DNA from: CALVNN01 sp964393975
GTDB lineage: Bacteria; Bacillota; Clostridia; Christensenellales; UBA1242
Length of the DNA: 17,487 nt
NCBI GenBank assembly: GCA_964393975.1
Contig: CAYMVO010000019.1
Location: forward strand, 1 to 17,487
Direction of reading: 5' to 3'
Under the pieces are notes generated by a model. The model worked only from the letters and a program-made list of their open reading frames with translations. It searched no databases and had not been told where the DNA came from. How positions within the stretch are numbered: the stretch's first letter is position 1; each line of letters begins with the position of its first letter. A program made the translations under genes and the position numbers. Positions 6,053 through 13,415 of this stretch are shown here, piece by piece.

Positions 6053-8248
6053 ATGATAGCGGAAGTAATAGTAGATATAGGCAATGCAGAGGTAGATAAG
6101 ATTTTTGAGTATTTGGTGGAAGATAATAGCGTAAAGGTCGGGTGCTTTGTGCGGGTGCCTTTTGGTAATAGAAACATTGAGGGTTTTGTAGTGAAAGTAA
6201 AGGATACTAGCGAGTATGATTTTTCAAAATTAAAACCTATTAGCTCCCTTATCTTTGAGGAGCCCGTTATAAAGAGCGAACATATTGCGTTAATGGAATA
6301 TATGGTAAAGCACTATTACTTGAAAATGGTGGACGTGCTAAGACTATTTTTACCTAGCGAGCTTAGAGGCGGTAGGGTACGGGCAAAGTATTTTAGCGTA
6401 TTAGAGGTGGTGGATAGAAATGCGCTAGAGCAGGCGTTGATGCGCCAAAGGGCGAGCGCAAAAAACATAATAGGACTCATTCAGTATTTATTAGAGGTGG
6501 AGAGAGAGGAACTAACCACTTTGGCAAATAAGTTTGGCTATGCGAATGTAAACAAATTAATAGAGCAAGGGTTAGTGACAAAGTCTGAGGTGCGTGAGTT
6601 TCGCAAACCTATTAGCGAGGAGAAAAAAGAAAATGGCGTGGTGCTAAACGAATTGCAACAAAAAGCGGTAGAAGTGATAGACAGTGCAAAGGGTGAGACG
6701 GTGCTACTCTTTGGCGTGACGGGTAGTGGTAAGACCGAGGTCTATATGAACGCTATAAAAAAGACTTTATCTAGAGGCAAGACCGCTATAATGCTAGTAC
6801 CTGAGATAGGACTAACACCGCAAGTCGCCTCAAACTTTAAGGCGAAGTTTGGCGATATGGTGGCGGTGCTACATAGCGGACTCAGTGCGGGCGAAAGATA
6901 TGATGAGTGGGACAAGCTTTTGCGTGGGGAGGCGAGGATAGTCGTAGGTGCTAGGTCGGCGATTTTTGCACCTATTGAGAATGTCGGTCTAATAGTGATA
7001 GATGAGGAACACGATAGTAGTTACATAAGCGATAGCAACCCTAGGTATAGTACGATTGAGGTGGCGCAGTTTAGAGCAAGGTATAATAATTGTCCGCTGG
7101 TGCTAGGCAGTGCGACACCTAGTATTGAGAGCTTTTACAGAGCGCAAAAGGGCGAGTATAGACTAGTAGAAATGCCGATAAGGGCAAATAAAAAAGCGTT
7201 ACCTAATATGACTATTGTAGATATGTATCAAGGGCTATTTAACGGCGAGTATGGTACGATTAGTAGCGTGCTTGCGAGCAAACTAAATCAGGTCGTAAAT
7301 GATAAAAAACAAGCGCTTATCTTTATAAATAGGCGAGGATTTGTTAGTTTTAAAAGGTGCTTAAATTGCGGGTTTGTGCCGACTTGTAGTGATTGTGATG
7401 TGTCGCTAGTCTATCACAAGGAGGATAATGAGCTAAAGTGCCATTTTTGTGGCAAGAGGTACAGAGCGATAAATAAATGTCCCGAGTGTGGCGGGGATAA
7501 ATTTCGCGATGGTGCGACCGGCACGCAAAAAGTCGTGGATGAGCTAAAAGCGAGTTTTCCTAATGTGCCGATTTTTAGAATGGATAACGACACTACAAAG
7601 AATAAAAACGCACACCACAAGATATTGTCCGAGTTTAGCGAGTGCAAGCCTGCTATTTTGGTGGGTACGCAAATGATAGCAAAGGGGCACGATTTTCCGT
7701 TTATTACGCTAGTAGGGATAGTGGATGCCGATTTGGCGTTGCATCAAGCAGACTTTAGAGCGGTGGAGAGGTGCTATCAACTTATAACGCAGGTAGCAGG
7801 TCGCGCAGGACGCGGTGAGTATACGGGTGAGGTGGTCTTACAAACCTACGCACCAAAACATTACGTCTATACATACGCTAGTAGTTATGATTATGTCGGG
7901 TTTTACAAAAAAGAAATTGCCTTGCGTGATACGACACATTTTCCGCCATTTACAAAAGTCTTGCGTGTGCTATTTAGCGGAGATGAACTGACCGATATTA
8001 TGAACGAGATGAAAGTCGTACACGAAAAGATTTTATCTATAAAAGATAATTATCCTAGTGCGTTTATCTTCTTAAAAGCGGTCGCTTGCCCTGTGAAGAA
8101 AATAAAAACAAAATTACGATACGAAATCTTGATGCGACTTGCTAGCGATAGTGATAAGATTGTGCCGTTGATTTATGACGCTGTGCGACTGGTAAACACT
8201 AAAAAAGTAAATGTCTTTGTGGAGTTGAACCCGCAAACTCTGAGCTAA
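6053..8248 (+). CDS. priA: Primosomal protein N' (replication restart helicase PriA)
   Basis: A superfamily 2 3'-5' helicase that binds stalled or repaired forks and reloads the replicative helicase. Counting from the ATG (731 residues), the N-terminal 3'-DNA-binding domain spans about 1-100, Walker A GVTGSGKTE is at 221-229 and the DEEH motif at 317-320. The zinc-binding insert has eight cysteines (436, 439, 445, 448, 463, 466, 476, 479), and helicase motifs V/VI lie around GTQMIAKGHDF and QVAGRAGR. All key residues are present and the length is normal for Bacillota. The frame stays open to a TTG at 6035, but the conserved N-terminus begins at MIAEVIVDIG, and the upstream codons overlap the -10. 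It is the first gene of the backbone cluster, with its own promoter and a terminator behind it. Codons are rich in CTA-Leu and GCG-Ala, unlike the preceding island. Confidence 0.97.
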   Translation: MIAEVIVDIGNAEVDKIFEYLVEDNSVKVGCFVRVPFGNRNIEGFVVKVKDTSEYDFSKLKPISSLIFEEPVIKSEHIALMEYMVKHYYLKMVDVLRLFLPSELRGGRVRAKYFSVLEVVDRNALEQALMRQRASAKNIIGLIQYLLEVEREELTTLANKFGYANVNKLIEQGLVTKSEVREFRKPISEEKKENGVVLNELQQKAVEVIDSAKGETVLLFGVTGSGKTEVYMNAIKKTLSRGKTAIMLVPEIGLTPQVASNFKAKFGDMVAVLHSGLSAGERYDEWDKLLRGEARIVVGARSAIFAPIENVGLIVIDEEHDSSYISDSNPRYSTIEVAQFRARYNNCPLVLGSATPSIESFYRAQKGEYRLVEMPIRANKKALPNMTIVDMYQGLFNGEYGTISSVLASKLNQVVNDKKQALIFINRRGFVSFKRCLNCGFVPTCSDCDVSLVYHKEDNELKCHFCGKRYRAINKCPECGGDKFRDGATGTQKVVDELKASFPNVPIFRMDNDTTKNKNAHHKILSEFSECKPAILVGTQMIAKGHDFPFITLVGIVDADLALHQADFRAVERCYQLITQVAGRAGRGEYTGEVVLQTYAPKHYVYTYASSYDYVGFYKKEIALRDTTHFPPFTKVLRVLFSGDELTDIMNEMKVVHEKILSIKDNYPSAFIFLKAVACPVKKIKTKLRYEILMRLASDSDKIVPLIYDAVRLVNTKKVNVFVELNPQTLS

Positions 8249-8250
8249 AA

Positions 8251-8287
8251 CGCTATCTTTGTAATGAAAAACAAAGGGCGCTTTTTT
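8251..8287 (+). terminator. priA terminator
   Basis: CGC (8251-8253) and CTTTGT (8257-8262) pair with ACAAAG (8271-8276) and GCG (8278-8280), with a small internal loop. CTTTTTT follows (8281-8287). Confidence 0.65.
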
Positions 8288-8290
8288 GAT

Positions 8291-8319
8291 TTGACAAAAA
8301 GTGTGTCGTTTGATATATG
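8291..8319 (+). promoter_or_regulatory. Strong promoter in the priA-def gap
   Basis: A perfect TTGACA (8291-8296), a 17-base spacer and an extended -10 TGA-TATATG (8311-8319). No protein gene begins before the terminator at 8379-8408, so it should drive a short RNA starting near 8326. Confidence 0.6.
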
Positions 8320-8325
8320 TGACTG

Positions 8326-8408
8326 CTTTAATTGTCTTTGAGATGAATTAGTCATTTTTAAAGGAAAGGTACAGACTTGGACTTTGGCTTTGTCTAGAGT
8401 CCTTTTTT
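8326..8408 (+). ncRNA. Candidate small RNA of about 80 nt, ending in a strong terminator
   Basis: Between a near-consensus promoter and a clean terminator lies a short segment with two hairpins. Hairpin 1 is CTTTGAGATGA (8336-8346) with 8352-8363, loop ATTAG, one bulged T. Hairpin 2 is GGACTTTGG (8379-8387) / CTAGAGTCC (8394-8402), followed by six T bases. Between them is the purine stretch AAAGGAAAGG (8360-8369). A TTG-started six-codon frame (8377-8397) runs from this SD into the terminator stem, so the unit might instead be an attenuator-like leader. A separate def promoter downstream argues for an independent transcript. No known RNA family was recognised. Confidence 0.45.
8379..8408 (+). 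terminator. Rho-independent terminator before def
   Basis: GGACTTTGG / CTAGAGTCC gives nine consecutive pairs (two G-U) around the loop CTTTGT, followed by TTTTTT. It ends the candidate small RNA and isolates the def operon from transcription from priA. Confidence 0.8.
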
Positions 8409-8410
8409 CA

Positions 8411-8439
8411 TTGACTTTTTAGTAAGAATAGGATACAAT
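8411..8439 (+). promoter_or_regulatory. Promoter of the def-fmt-rlmN-rsgA-rpe operon
   Basis: TTGACT (8411-8416), exactly 17 bases, then TACAAT (8434-8439). The start site would be near 8446, leaving a roughly 30-base leader with AAAGGTGAT before the def ATG. Confidence 0.75.
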
Positions 8440-8475
8440 ATTTACAGAAAAAAGATATAAAAGGTGATTTGGAAT

Positions 8476-8922
8476 ATGATAAGAAAGATTGTTTTAGAGG
8501 GTGAACCTGTTTTGCGTAAAATTAGTAAACCTGTAAAGGCGTTTGATGAAAAGTTGTGGTCGCTACTAGATGATATGCGAGATACTATGAGACGGGAAAA
8601 CGGCGTAGGGATAGCGAGTCCGCAAGTAGGTATACTTCGTAGGTGTTTTATAGTGGAGATAAACGGGATGTATATAGAATGTGTAAACCCTGAGATAATA
8701 AATACGAGCGGTGAAGTGATAGATATTGAGGGGTGTCTTAGTATCCCTCATAAAACGGGGCGAGTAAAAAGACCTGAGGCGGTGACCATAAAGGCGTACG
8801 ATAGATATGGTAACGAGTTTGTTTTGACGGCACACGACTATACGGCAAGGGCGCTTTGTCACGAATACGACCATTTAAACGGTGTGCTATATATAGATAA
8901 AATGGAGAAAGAGAGAAAGTGA
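8476..8922 (+). CDS. def: Peptide deformylase
   Basis: Removes the formyl group from the N-terminal methionine of new proteins at the ribosome exit. All three family motifs are present: GVGIASPQ (43-50), EGCLS (85-89, metal ligand Cys87) and HEYDH (129-133, two His ligands and catalytic Glu130). At 148 residues it is a compact enzyme of usual bacterial size. I use the ATG at 8476, preceded by AAAGGTGAT at a normal distance. A GTG four codons earlier lies within that SD and is unlikely. The stop overlaps the fmt start by four bases (GTGA). It is the first gene of a tightly overlapping operon and pairs functionally with fmt: one formylates the initiator, the other removes the formyl group. Confidence 0.96.
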   Translation: MIRKIVLEGEPVLRKISKPVKAFDEKLWSLLDDMRDTMRRENGVGIASPQVGILRRCFIVEINGMYIECVNPEIINTSGEVIDIEGCLSIPHKTGRVKRPEAVTIKAYDRYGNEFVLTAHDYTARALCHEYDHLNGVLYIDKMEKERK

Positions 8923-9848
8923 GACTAAATATTATTTTTATGGGCACACCTATTTTTGGTAAAATCGTGCTAGAAAGATTGAGCAAAGAGCATAACATAG
9001 TAGCGGTGGTGTGTCCGCTGGACAAGCCAAACAAACGAGGCAACAAGATTGAGTTTTGTGAGGTGAAAAAGTTTGCGCTAGAAAATGGGATAAAAGTATT
9101 GCAATTTGAAAAGGTCAATAGAGCGGTAGAGGAGCTAAAGGCGTTAAATGCGGATATGATAGTCACTGCTAGTTTTGGGCAAATCATTAGCAAGGAATTA
9201 TTAAATCTATGTCCGCTAGGCACGTTGAATGTGCACGGTTCTATCCTACCACTTCTTCGTGGGGCGTCACCTGTGCCAGAGGCGATAAGGCGAGGGTTTA
9301 AAGAGACCGGTGTCACTATCATTAGAATGAATGAAAAAATGGATGAGGGTGATATGCTAGAAAAGCGTACTTGTCTAATAGGTGAGAGCGAGACCGCTAG
9401 CGAGCTAATGATAAAGGTAGCGAAAATTGGCGGTGAGGCGCTAATGCAGGCTATAGACCATATAACAAGTGGTGACGTAGAGTGTGTAAAACAAGACAAT
9501 AGCAAAGCGACCTATTGCGGTAAAATAAAAAAAGAGGAAGCAAAGATAGATTTTAGTCTAGATAGCGAAAAGGTAAAGTGTCATATCAACGCCTTTAGCA
9601 AAGAACCAGGTGCGTATTTTGAGTACGAGGGTGCGGTGTACAAAGTGCTACGTGCTGAGAGTGTGAAAGGTCACAGTGGGATAGCTAGCGAAGTGCTTGA
9701 GGCGTCGCCAAAGGGCGGGTTTATCGTGGCGTGCGGTAGCGGTGCGGTGAGGTTTTTAGAGCTACAAGCGAGCGGTGGCAAGGTGCTAAACGCAAAAGAT
9801 TTTCTTAATGGTAAAAAGTTTGCTAAAGGGAGTTATTTAAATGGTTAG
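8919..9848 (+). CDS. fmt: Methionyl-tRNA formyltransferase
   Basis: Transfers formyl from 10-formyl-tetrahydrofolate to Met-tRNA(fMet) for initiation. The N-terminal formyltransferase domain shows MGTPIF (8-13), the catalytic Asn104 and His106 in NVHGSILPLLRGASPV, and Asp145 in MDEGDM. The C-terminal half (about 200-309) is the OB-like tRNA-binding domain. At 309 residues the length is normal. It starts at GTG within the def stop (4-base overlap), with GGAG upstream, and ends 8 bases into rlmN. In B. subtilis fmt is followed by rsmB; here rlmN follows directly, and no trace of rsmB is seen. Confidence 0.96.
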   Translation: MRLNIIFMGTPIFGKIVLERLSKEHNIVAVVCPLDKPNKRGNKIEFCEVKKFALENGIKVLQFEKVNRAVEELKALNADMIVTASFGQIISKELLNLCPLGTLNVHGSILPLLRGASPVPEAIRRGFKETGVTIIRMNEKMDEGDMLEKRTCLIGESETASELMIKVAKIGGEALMQAIDHITSGDVECVKQDNSKATYCGKIKKEEAKIDFSLDSEKVKCHINAFSKEPGAYFEYEGAVYKVLRAESVKGHSGIASEVLEASPKGGFIVACGSGAVRFLELQASGGKVLNAKDFLNGKKFAKGSYLNG

Positions 9849-10851
9849 TTTATTGAGTTTGTCACTAGATGAAATCAAAAATATTGTGACAGAGCTTGGG
9901 TTTAAAGGTTTTCGCGGTGAGCAATTATACAAGGCGCTTATAAAAGGTACCGAGGTAAATAAAATCACTACACTAAATAAAGATTTTTTGACTATGATTG
10001 GGCAAAAGTACGACCTATCACCTATAAATGTAAAGACCGTGCAAGAAAGCACGGACGGTACGATAAAGTTTGCATCGACTCTTAGTGACGGCAATATTAT
10101 TGAGACCGTTATTATGAACTATAAATACGGCGCTACGGTGTGTGTGTCTACGCAGGTCGGGTGCAGAATGGGGTGCAAGTTTTGCGCGTCTACTAGAAAT
10201 GGACTCATTAGAAATCTTGACGCGGGCGAGATGTTAGCGCAAGTCATTGAGGCGAGCGTGATAAACGGCGAGAGGGTGACTAACATTGTACTAATGGGGT
10301 GCGGTGAACCGCTAGACAATTATGCTAATGTTGTGAAGTTTATCAGACTCGCCAATGCAAAAGAGGGACTAAATATCTCTATTAGACATATCAGTCTATC
10401 CACTTGTGGACTTGTGGATAAGATAAAGGCGCTAGCAAGTGAGGGGCTCGGGATAAATCTTACGATTTCGCTACACGCTTCAAATGACGAGGTGAGAAAG
10501 AGTCTGATGCCGATAGCAAATAAGTACACTATAAAAGAGATTTTAGAGGCGTGCGATTATTATTTTGAAAAGACTAAAAGGCGTATTTATTTTGAATACA
10601 CACTCACGACTATAAATGATGATTTGAGATATGCTGACGAACTAAGTAAATTGCTAAAAGGCAGAGTGTGTCACGTAAATGTGATTAGACTAAACGACGC
10701 GACAGGGAAACTGACTCCGAGTGACAGGGCAAAGCAGTTTGTGGCAAGACTAAATAAAAACAATATCAGTGCGACACTTAGGCGTACGCTTGGGAGTGAT
10801 ATTGACGGTGCGTGCGGGCAACTGCGAGCGCGATTAGAGGACGAGGTATGA
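9841..10851 (+). CDS. rlmN: Dual-specificity 23S rRNA A2503 / tRNA A37 C2-methyltransferase
   Basis: A radical SAM enzyme that methylates C2 of A2503 in 23S rRNA, and usually A37 of some tRNAs, supporting decoding accuracy. The [4Fe-4S]-binding CxxxCxxC is C108-RMG-C112-KF-C115. The C-terminal Cys325 (in GACGQL) matches the cysteine that forms the transient methyl-cysteine adduct. At 336 residues it is typical. AAAGGGAG (9825-9832) supports the ATG. It overlaps fmt by 8 bases and rsgA by 4 (ATGA). In relatives prpC and prkC lie between rlmN and rsgA; both are absent here. Confidence 0.96.
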   Translation: MVSLLSLSLDEIKNIVTELGFKGFRGEQLYKALIKGTEVNKITTLNKDFLTMIGQKYDLSPINVKTVQESTDGTIKFASTLSDGNIIETVIMNYKYGATVCVSTQVGCRMGCKFCASTRNGLIRNLDAGEMLAQVIEASVINGERVTNIVLMGCGEPLDNYANVVKFIRLANAKEGLNISIRHISLSTCGLVDKIKALASEGLGINLTISLHASNDEVRKSLMPIANKYTIKEILEACDYYFEKTKRRIYFEYTLTTINDDLRYADELSKLLKGRVCHVNVIRLNDATGKLTPSDRAKQFVARLNKNNISATLRRTLGSDIDGACGQLRARLEDEV

Positions 10852-11705
10852 GAGGGCTTATCATAAAAAACATCAGTGACAATTTTGATTGTTTGGTGGA
10901 TGGTGTGGTGTATAGGGCAAAGCCTCGTGGCAAACTCAAAAAGAGGGATAGACTCATTGTGGGTGATTATGTGGAGTGTGATTTTGAAAACGGCGAGCTC
11001 GTGATAAGTGGTAGAGAAAAAAGGAAAAATCAATTTGTGAGACCACCTATTGCAAATATTGACGTGTTGTGTATTGTTGTGAGTGAGGTGCCACTGGTGG
11101 ATAAGTTTTTGGTGGACAAATTACTTATCAAATGTGCCGAAAATAGTATAGCTCCTATCCTCGTCATAAATAAATGCGATATTATATCTAGTAGGTTTGT
11201 AGATGAGATAAGAGCGGAGTATAGTTTTTTAAAGATTTATTGCATTAGCGCCTTGACGGGTGAGGGCGTGGATGCTTTGAAAAGCGAACTAGTAGGTAAA
11301 TTGACCGCTTTTGCGGGACAGTCCGCGGTGGGCAAATCAAAACTATCAGCGTGTCTAGGTGCTAAAGCGCTTGACGGCGAACTTAGTGTAAAGACTATGC
11401 GTGGAAAACACACCACAAGACACACTGAAATATACTCATTAAGTGGTGATATTTTGGTGGCGGATACGCCGGGGTTTAGTAGACTAGATATAAACGAAGT
11501 GCATTATAAAGATTTGAAATATTTTTATCCGGAGTTTGAAGATTTTACTTGTAAATACAATTCTTGCGACCATATCGAGCAAAAAATTTGCGATTGTGCT
11601 GTAAAAGTAGCATTAAATGATTGTAAAATAAATCAAAATAGGTATAATAGATATGTGAAAGTCTATAAAGAACTAAAACATTTTTGGGAGAGTAAGTATG
11701 ACTGA
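10848..11705 (+). CDS. rsgA: Small ribosomal subunit biogenesis GTPase RsgA
   Basis: A circularly permuted GTPase acting in late 30S maturation. Counting from the ATG at 10848 (285 residues), an N-terminal OB fold spans about 1-65. The GTPase motifs then come in permuted order: NKCD (108-111, G4), SALTGEG (134-140, G5), GQSAVGKSK (157-165, G1), a TTRHT segment (189-193, G2 region) and DTPG (206-209, G3). The C-terminal zinc knuckle follows (C235, C240, H242, C248/C250). A GTG further upstream (10812) would extend the protein into rlmN; the ATG has AGAGG at 10836-10840 and forms an ATGA overlap, so it is preferred. The stop overlaps the next gene by 8 bases. Slightly short N-terminus, otherwise complete. 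Confidence 0.96.
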   Translation: MRGLIIKNISDNFDCLVDGVVYRAKPRGKLKKRDRLIVGDYVECDFENGELVISGREKRKNQFVRPPIANIDVLCIVVSEVPLVDKFLVDKLLIKCAENSIAPILVINKCDIISSRFVDEIRAEYSFLKIYCISALTGEGVDALKSELVGKLTAFAGQSAVGKSKLSACLGAKALDGELSVKTMRGKHTTRHTEIYSLSGDILVADTPGFSRLDINEVHYKDLKYFYPEFEDFTCKYNSCDHIEQKICDCAVKVALNDCKINQNRYNRYVKVYKELKHFWESKYD

Positions 11706-12390
11706 TAAAATTATTGCAGTGTCCACCGCTTCAGTGGATAATGAGCATTTGCTAGACTATATAAAAGAGATAGAGCAGGCAAAGGCGGATAGATTACACG
11801 CCGTTGTTATGGACGGTATGGTCACAAAACGCGCGACCTTTGATAATAATGGTCTAAAAGTCGTTTTGAGAAATACGACTTTACCTACGGATGTACATTT
11901 GCAGGTTTTCCAACCTTTCAAAAAGGTGAGGAAATACATTGCCCTAAGACCGCATTGCGTTATTGTACAATATGACCATTTTAATTATGAAAAACAATTA
12001 CGAAAAACTTTGAAGAAAATTCAAAGAAAAGGTGTAAAAGCAGGTCTTGCACTCAGTCCTAGTATTCCTATTAGTTATATTTTACCTTTTGTCCCTTATA
12101 TTGACGAGTTGCTCATTTTGGGGTTTGAGCTTGATAGCTCAGGCGGTAAAATGTTTGAGGGAGTGTATGACAAGATTAGAAATGCCGTTGACCTCAAGAC
12201 TCGTTTCAAAAAAGACTTAGTCATTCAATACAAAGGTGGTGTTGATTTTGAGAATGTCTCAAAGCTTTATGATGCGGGTGTAAACGTTATCGTGGCAGAT
12301 GAGGTCGTGTATAATTGTTTTAGTAAAAGTTACGCTATAGATAATATAAAAGCTCCTGATAGCAAGTTAATCGCGACCAAAAGCATTTAA
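11698..12390 (+). CDS. Ribulose-phosphate 3-epimerase-like protein lacking catalytic residues
   Basis: A 230-residue TIM barrel in the position normally held by rpe, with RPE-type landmarks: VVMDG (36-40), TDVHLQV (64-70), GLALSPS (116-122) and KGGV (179-182). True epimerases hold their metal with His, Asp, His, Asp (H35, D37, H70 and D175 in the human enzyme). Here His34 and His67 are kept. The first Asp is Val36 (HAVVMDG against HLDVMDG) and the second is Lys179 (QYKGG against EVDGG). The phosphate-binding PGFGGQKF segment is also altered (LDSSGGKMF). The acid/base pair that swaps the C3 proton is therefore gone, so the protein is probably not an active epimerase; it may bind a sugar phosphate or have a new role. 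The gene is intact and translationally coupled to rsgA (8-base overlap), so it is not decaying. A genuine rpe is expected elsewhere in the genome. Confidence 0.8.
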   Translation: MTDKIIAVSTASVDNEHLLDYIKEIEQAKADRLHAVVMDGMVTKRATFDNNGLKVVLRNTTLPTDVHLQVFQPFKKVRKYIALRPHCVIVQYDHFNYEKQLRKTLKKIQRKGVKAGLALSPSIPISYILPFVPYIDELLILGFELDSSGGKMFEGVYDKIRNAVDLKTRFKKDLVIQYKGGVDFENVSKLYDAGVNVIVADEVVYNCFSKSYAIDNIKAPDSKLIATKSI

Positions 12391-12399
12391 AAGTAAATC

Positions 12400-12520
12400 A
12401 AACCATTACATTTTGTAACGAGTTGAAATTATGTGTATTAAGAATGATTTAAAAAGAAAGTTGAAACAAGAAGGAAGTGAGTTGGTTACAAATTGTAACC
12501 GACTGAAATTGCGAGCAAGT
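12400..12520 (+). pseudogene. Decayed fragments of a Bro-N-type paralogue
   Basis: The gap before the Bro-N gene holds two pieces resembling a short internal part of it. From about 12451 a frame reads LKRKLKQEGSELVTNCNRLK, matching KTRLKKEGSELATNCSQLKL of the intact gene (residues about 48-67). Near 12405 a shorter piece reads ITFCNELKL. Neither has a start or continues. Each centres on a palindrome, the clearest being GGTTACAA-A-TTGTAACC (12484-12500). They look like leftovers of tandem duplication of a hairpin-forming segment. Confidence 0.6.
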
Positions 12521-12562
12521 GCTAGTAATTATTGTATTTAACTAAAGAATAGGGAGTGCTAT

Positions 12563-13390
12563 ATGTCTAATTTGAAAGTTTTTGAAGATAAAAAGATAAG
12601 GGCGGAGTGGAACGCTGAGGAAGAAGATTGGTATTTTTCGGTTGTTGATGTCGTTGAGGTTTTGACCGATAGTGTGCAACCTAGAAAGTATTGGAGTGTT
12701 TTAAAAACAAGGCTAAAAAAGGAAGGAAGTGAGTTGGCTACAAATTGTAGTCAACTGAAATTACAATCTATTGATGGTAAGTTTTATATGCAAGATGTTT
12801 TAAACACAAAAGATTTATTGCGACTTATTCAATCTATTCCTAGTAAGAAAGCGGAACCTTTTAAAATGTGGTTAGCCAAGGTCGGTAGAGATAGACTAGA
12901 TGAGATTGCCGATCCGCAAAAAGCAATAGATAGAGCCGTCCAAACATATAGGGATAAAGGTTATTCAAAAGAGTGGATAACTCAAAGAATGATGACTATC
13001 AAAATGCGTAAAGAACTCACCGATGAGTGGCGAGAGCGAGGTGTCACCGATGAGAAAGATTACGCCATACTCACAAATGAGATGACTAAAGCGTGGTCGG
13101 GAATGAGCGTGCAAGAGTATAAGGCGTACAAGGGACTCAAAAAGGAAAATTTGCGAGACAATATGACAAATATTGAACTAGTACTTAATATGCTTGCCGA
13201 GGTCACGACCACCGAACTTTCTCAAAAAGAGAAACCCGAAACTTTTAAAGAAAACAAGGATATAGCGAGGCGAGGCGGTGCGTTTGCAGGGGAGACTAGG
13301 AAACGATACGAGACCGAACTAGGCAAAAAAGTTTTGTCTACCGCAAACGCAAATAACAAAAAACTTTTAGACAAAAATGATAATGAATAA
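12563..13390 (+). CDS. Bro-N / DinD-like protein
   Basis: A 275-residue protein. Residues about 1-110 form a Bro-N domain (as in phage antirepressors and baculovirus BRO proteins), including the conserved stretch DLLRLIQSIPSKKAEPFKMWLAKVG (split here: DLLRLIQSIPS 84-94, KAEPFKMWLAKVG 96-108). The C-terminal half (LTDEWRERG, AILTNEMTKAWSG, LRDNMTNIEL) has the layout of the DinD family, whose E. coli member is a DNA-damage-induced modulator of RecA. A DNA-binding or DNA-damage role is likely, but the precise function is unknown. AGGGAG (12551-12556) supports the ATG. Codon use is closer to the housekeeping genes than to the flanking islets, so it is either long-resident or ameliorated. There is no LexA-type box that I can recognise. 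The next gene starts 25 bases downstream and may be co-transcribed. Confidence 0.82.
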   Translation: MSNLKVFEDKKIRAEWNAEEEDWYFSVVDVVEVLTDSVQPRKYWSVLKTRLKKEGSELATNCSQLKLQSIDGKFYMQDVLNTKDLLRLIQSIPSKKAEPFKMWLAKVGRDRLDEIADPQKAIDRAVQTYRDKGYSKEWITQRMMTIKMRKELTDEWRERGVTDEKDYAILTNEMTKAWSGMSVQEYKAYKGLKKENLRDNMTNIELVLNMLAEVTTTELSQKEKPETFKENKDIARRGGAFAGETRKRYETELGKKVLSTANANNKKLLDKNDNE

Positions 13391-13415
13391 TTAAAATATA
13401 AAGGGGGTGTTTTTT

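Noticed and set aside
8326..8408. Known riboswitch or T-box leader for def
   Set aside because: No T-box sequence or riboswitch core was recognised, and def has its own promoter after the terminator, so a def leader is not the best reading.
8738..9505. Long minus-strand open frame (255 codons) opposite def and fmt
   Set aside because: It is the antisense shadow of two well-supported genes; Ser/Ile-rich composition without motifs, and no SD.
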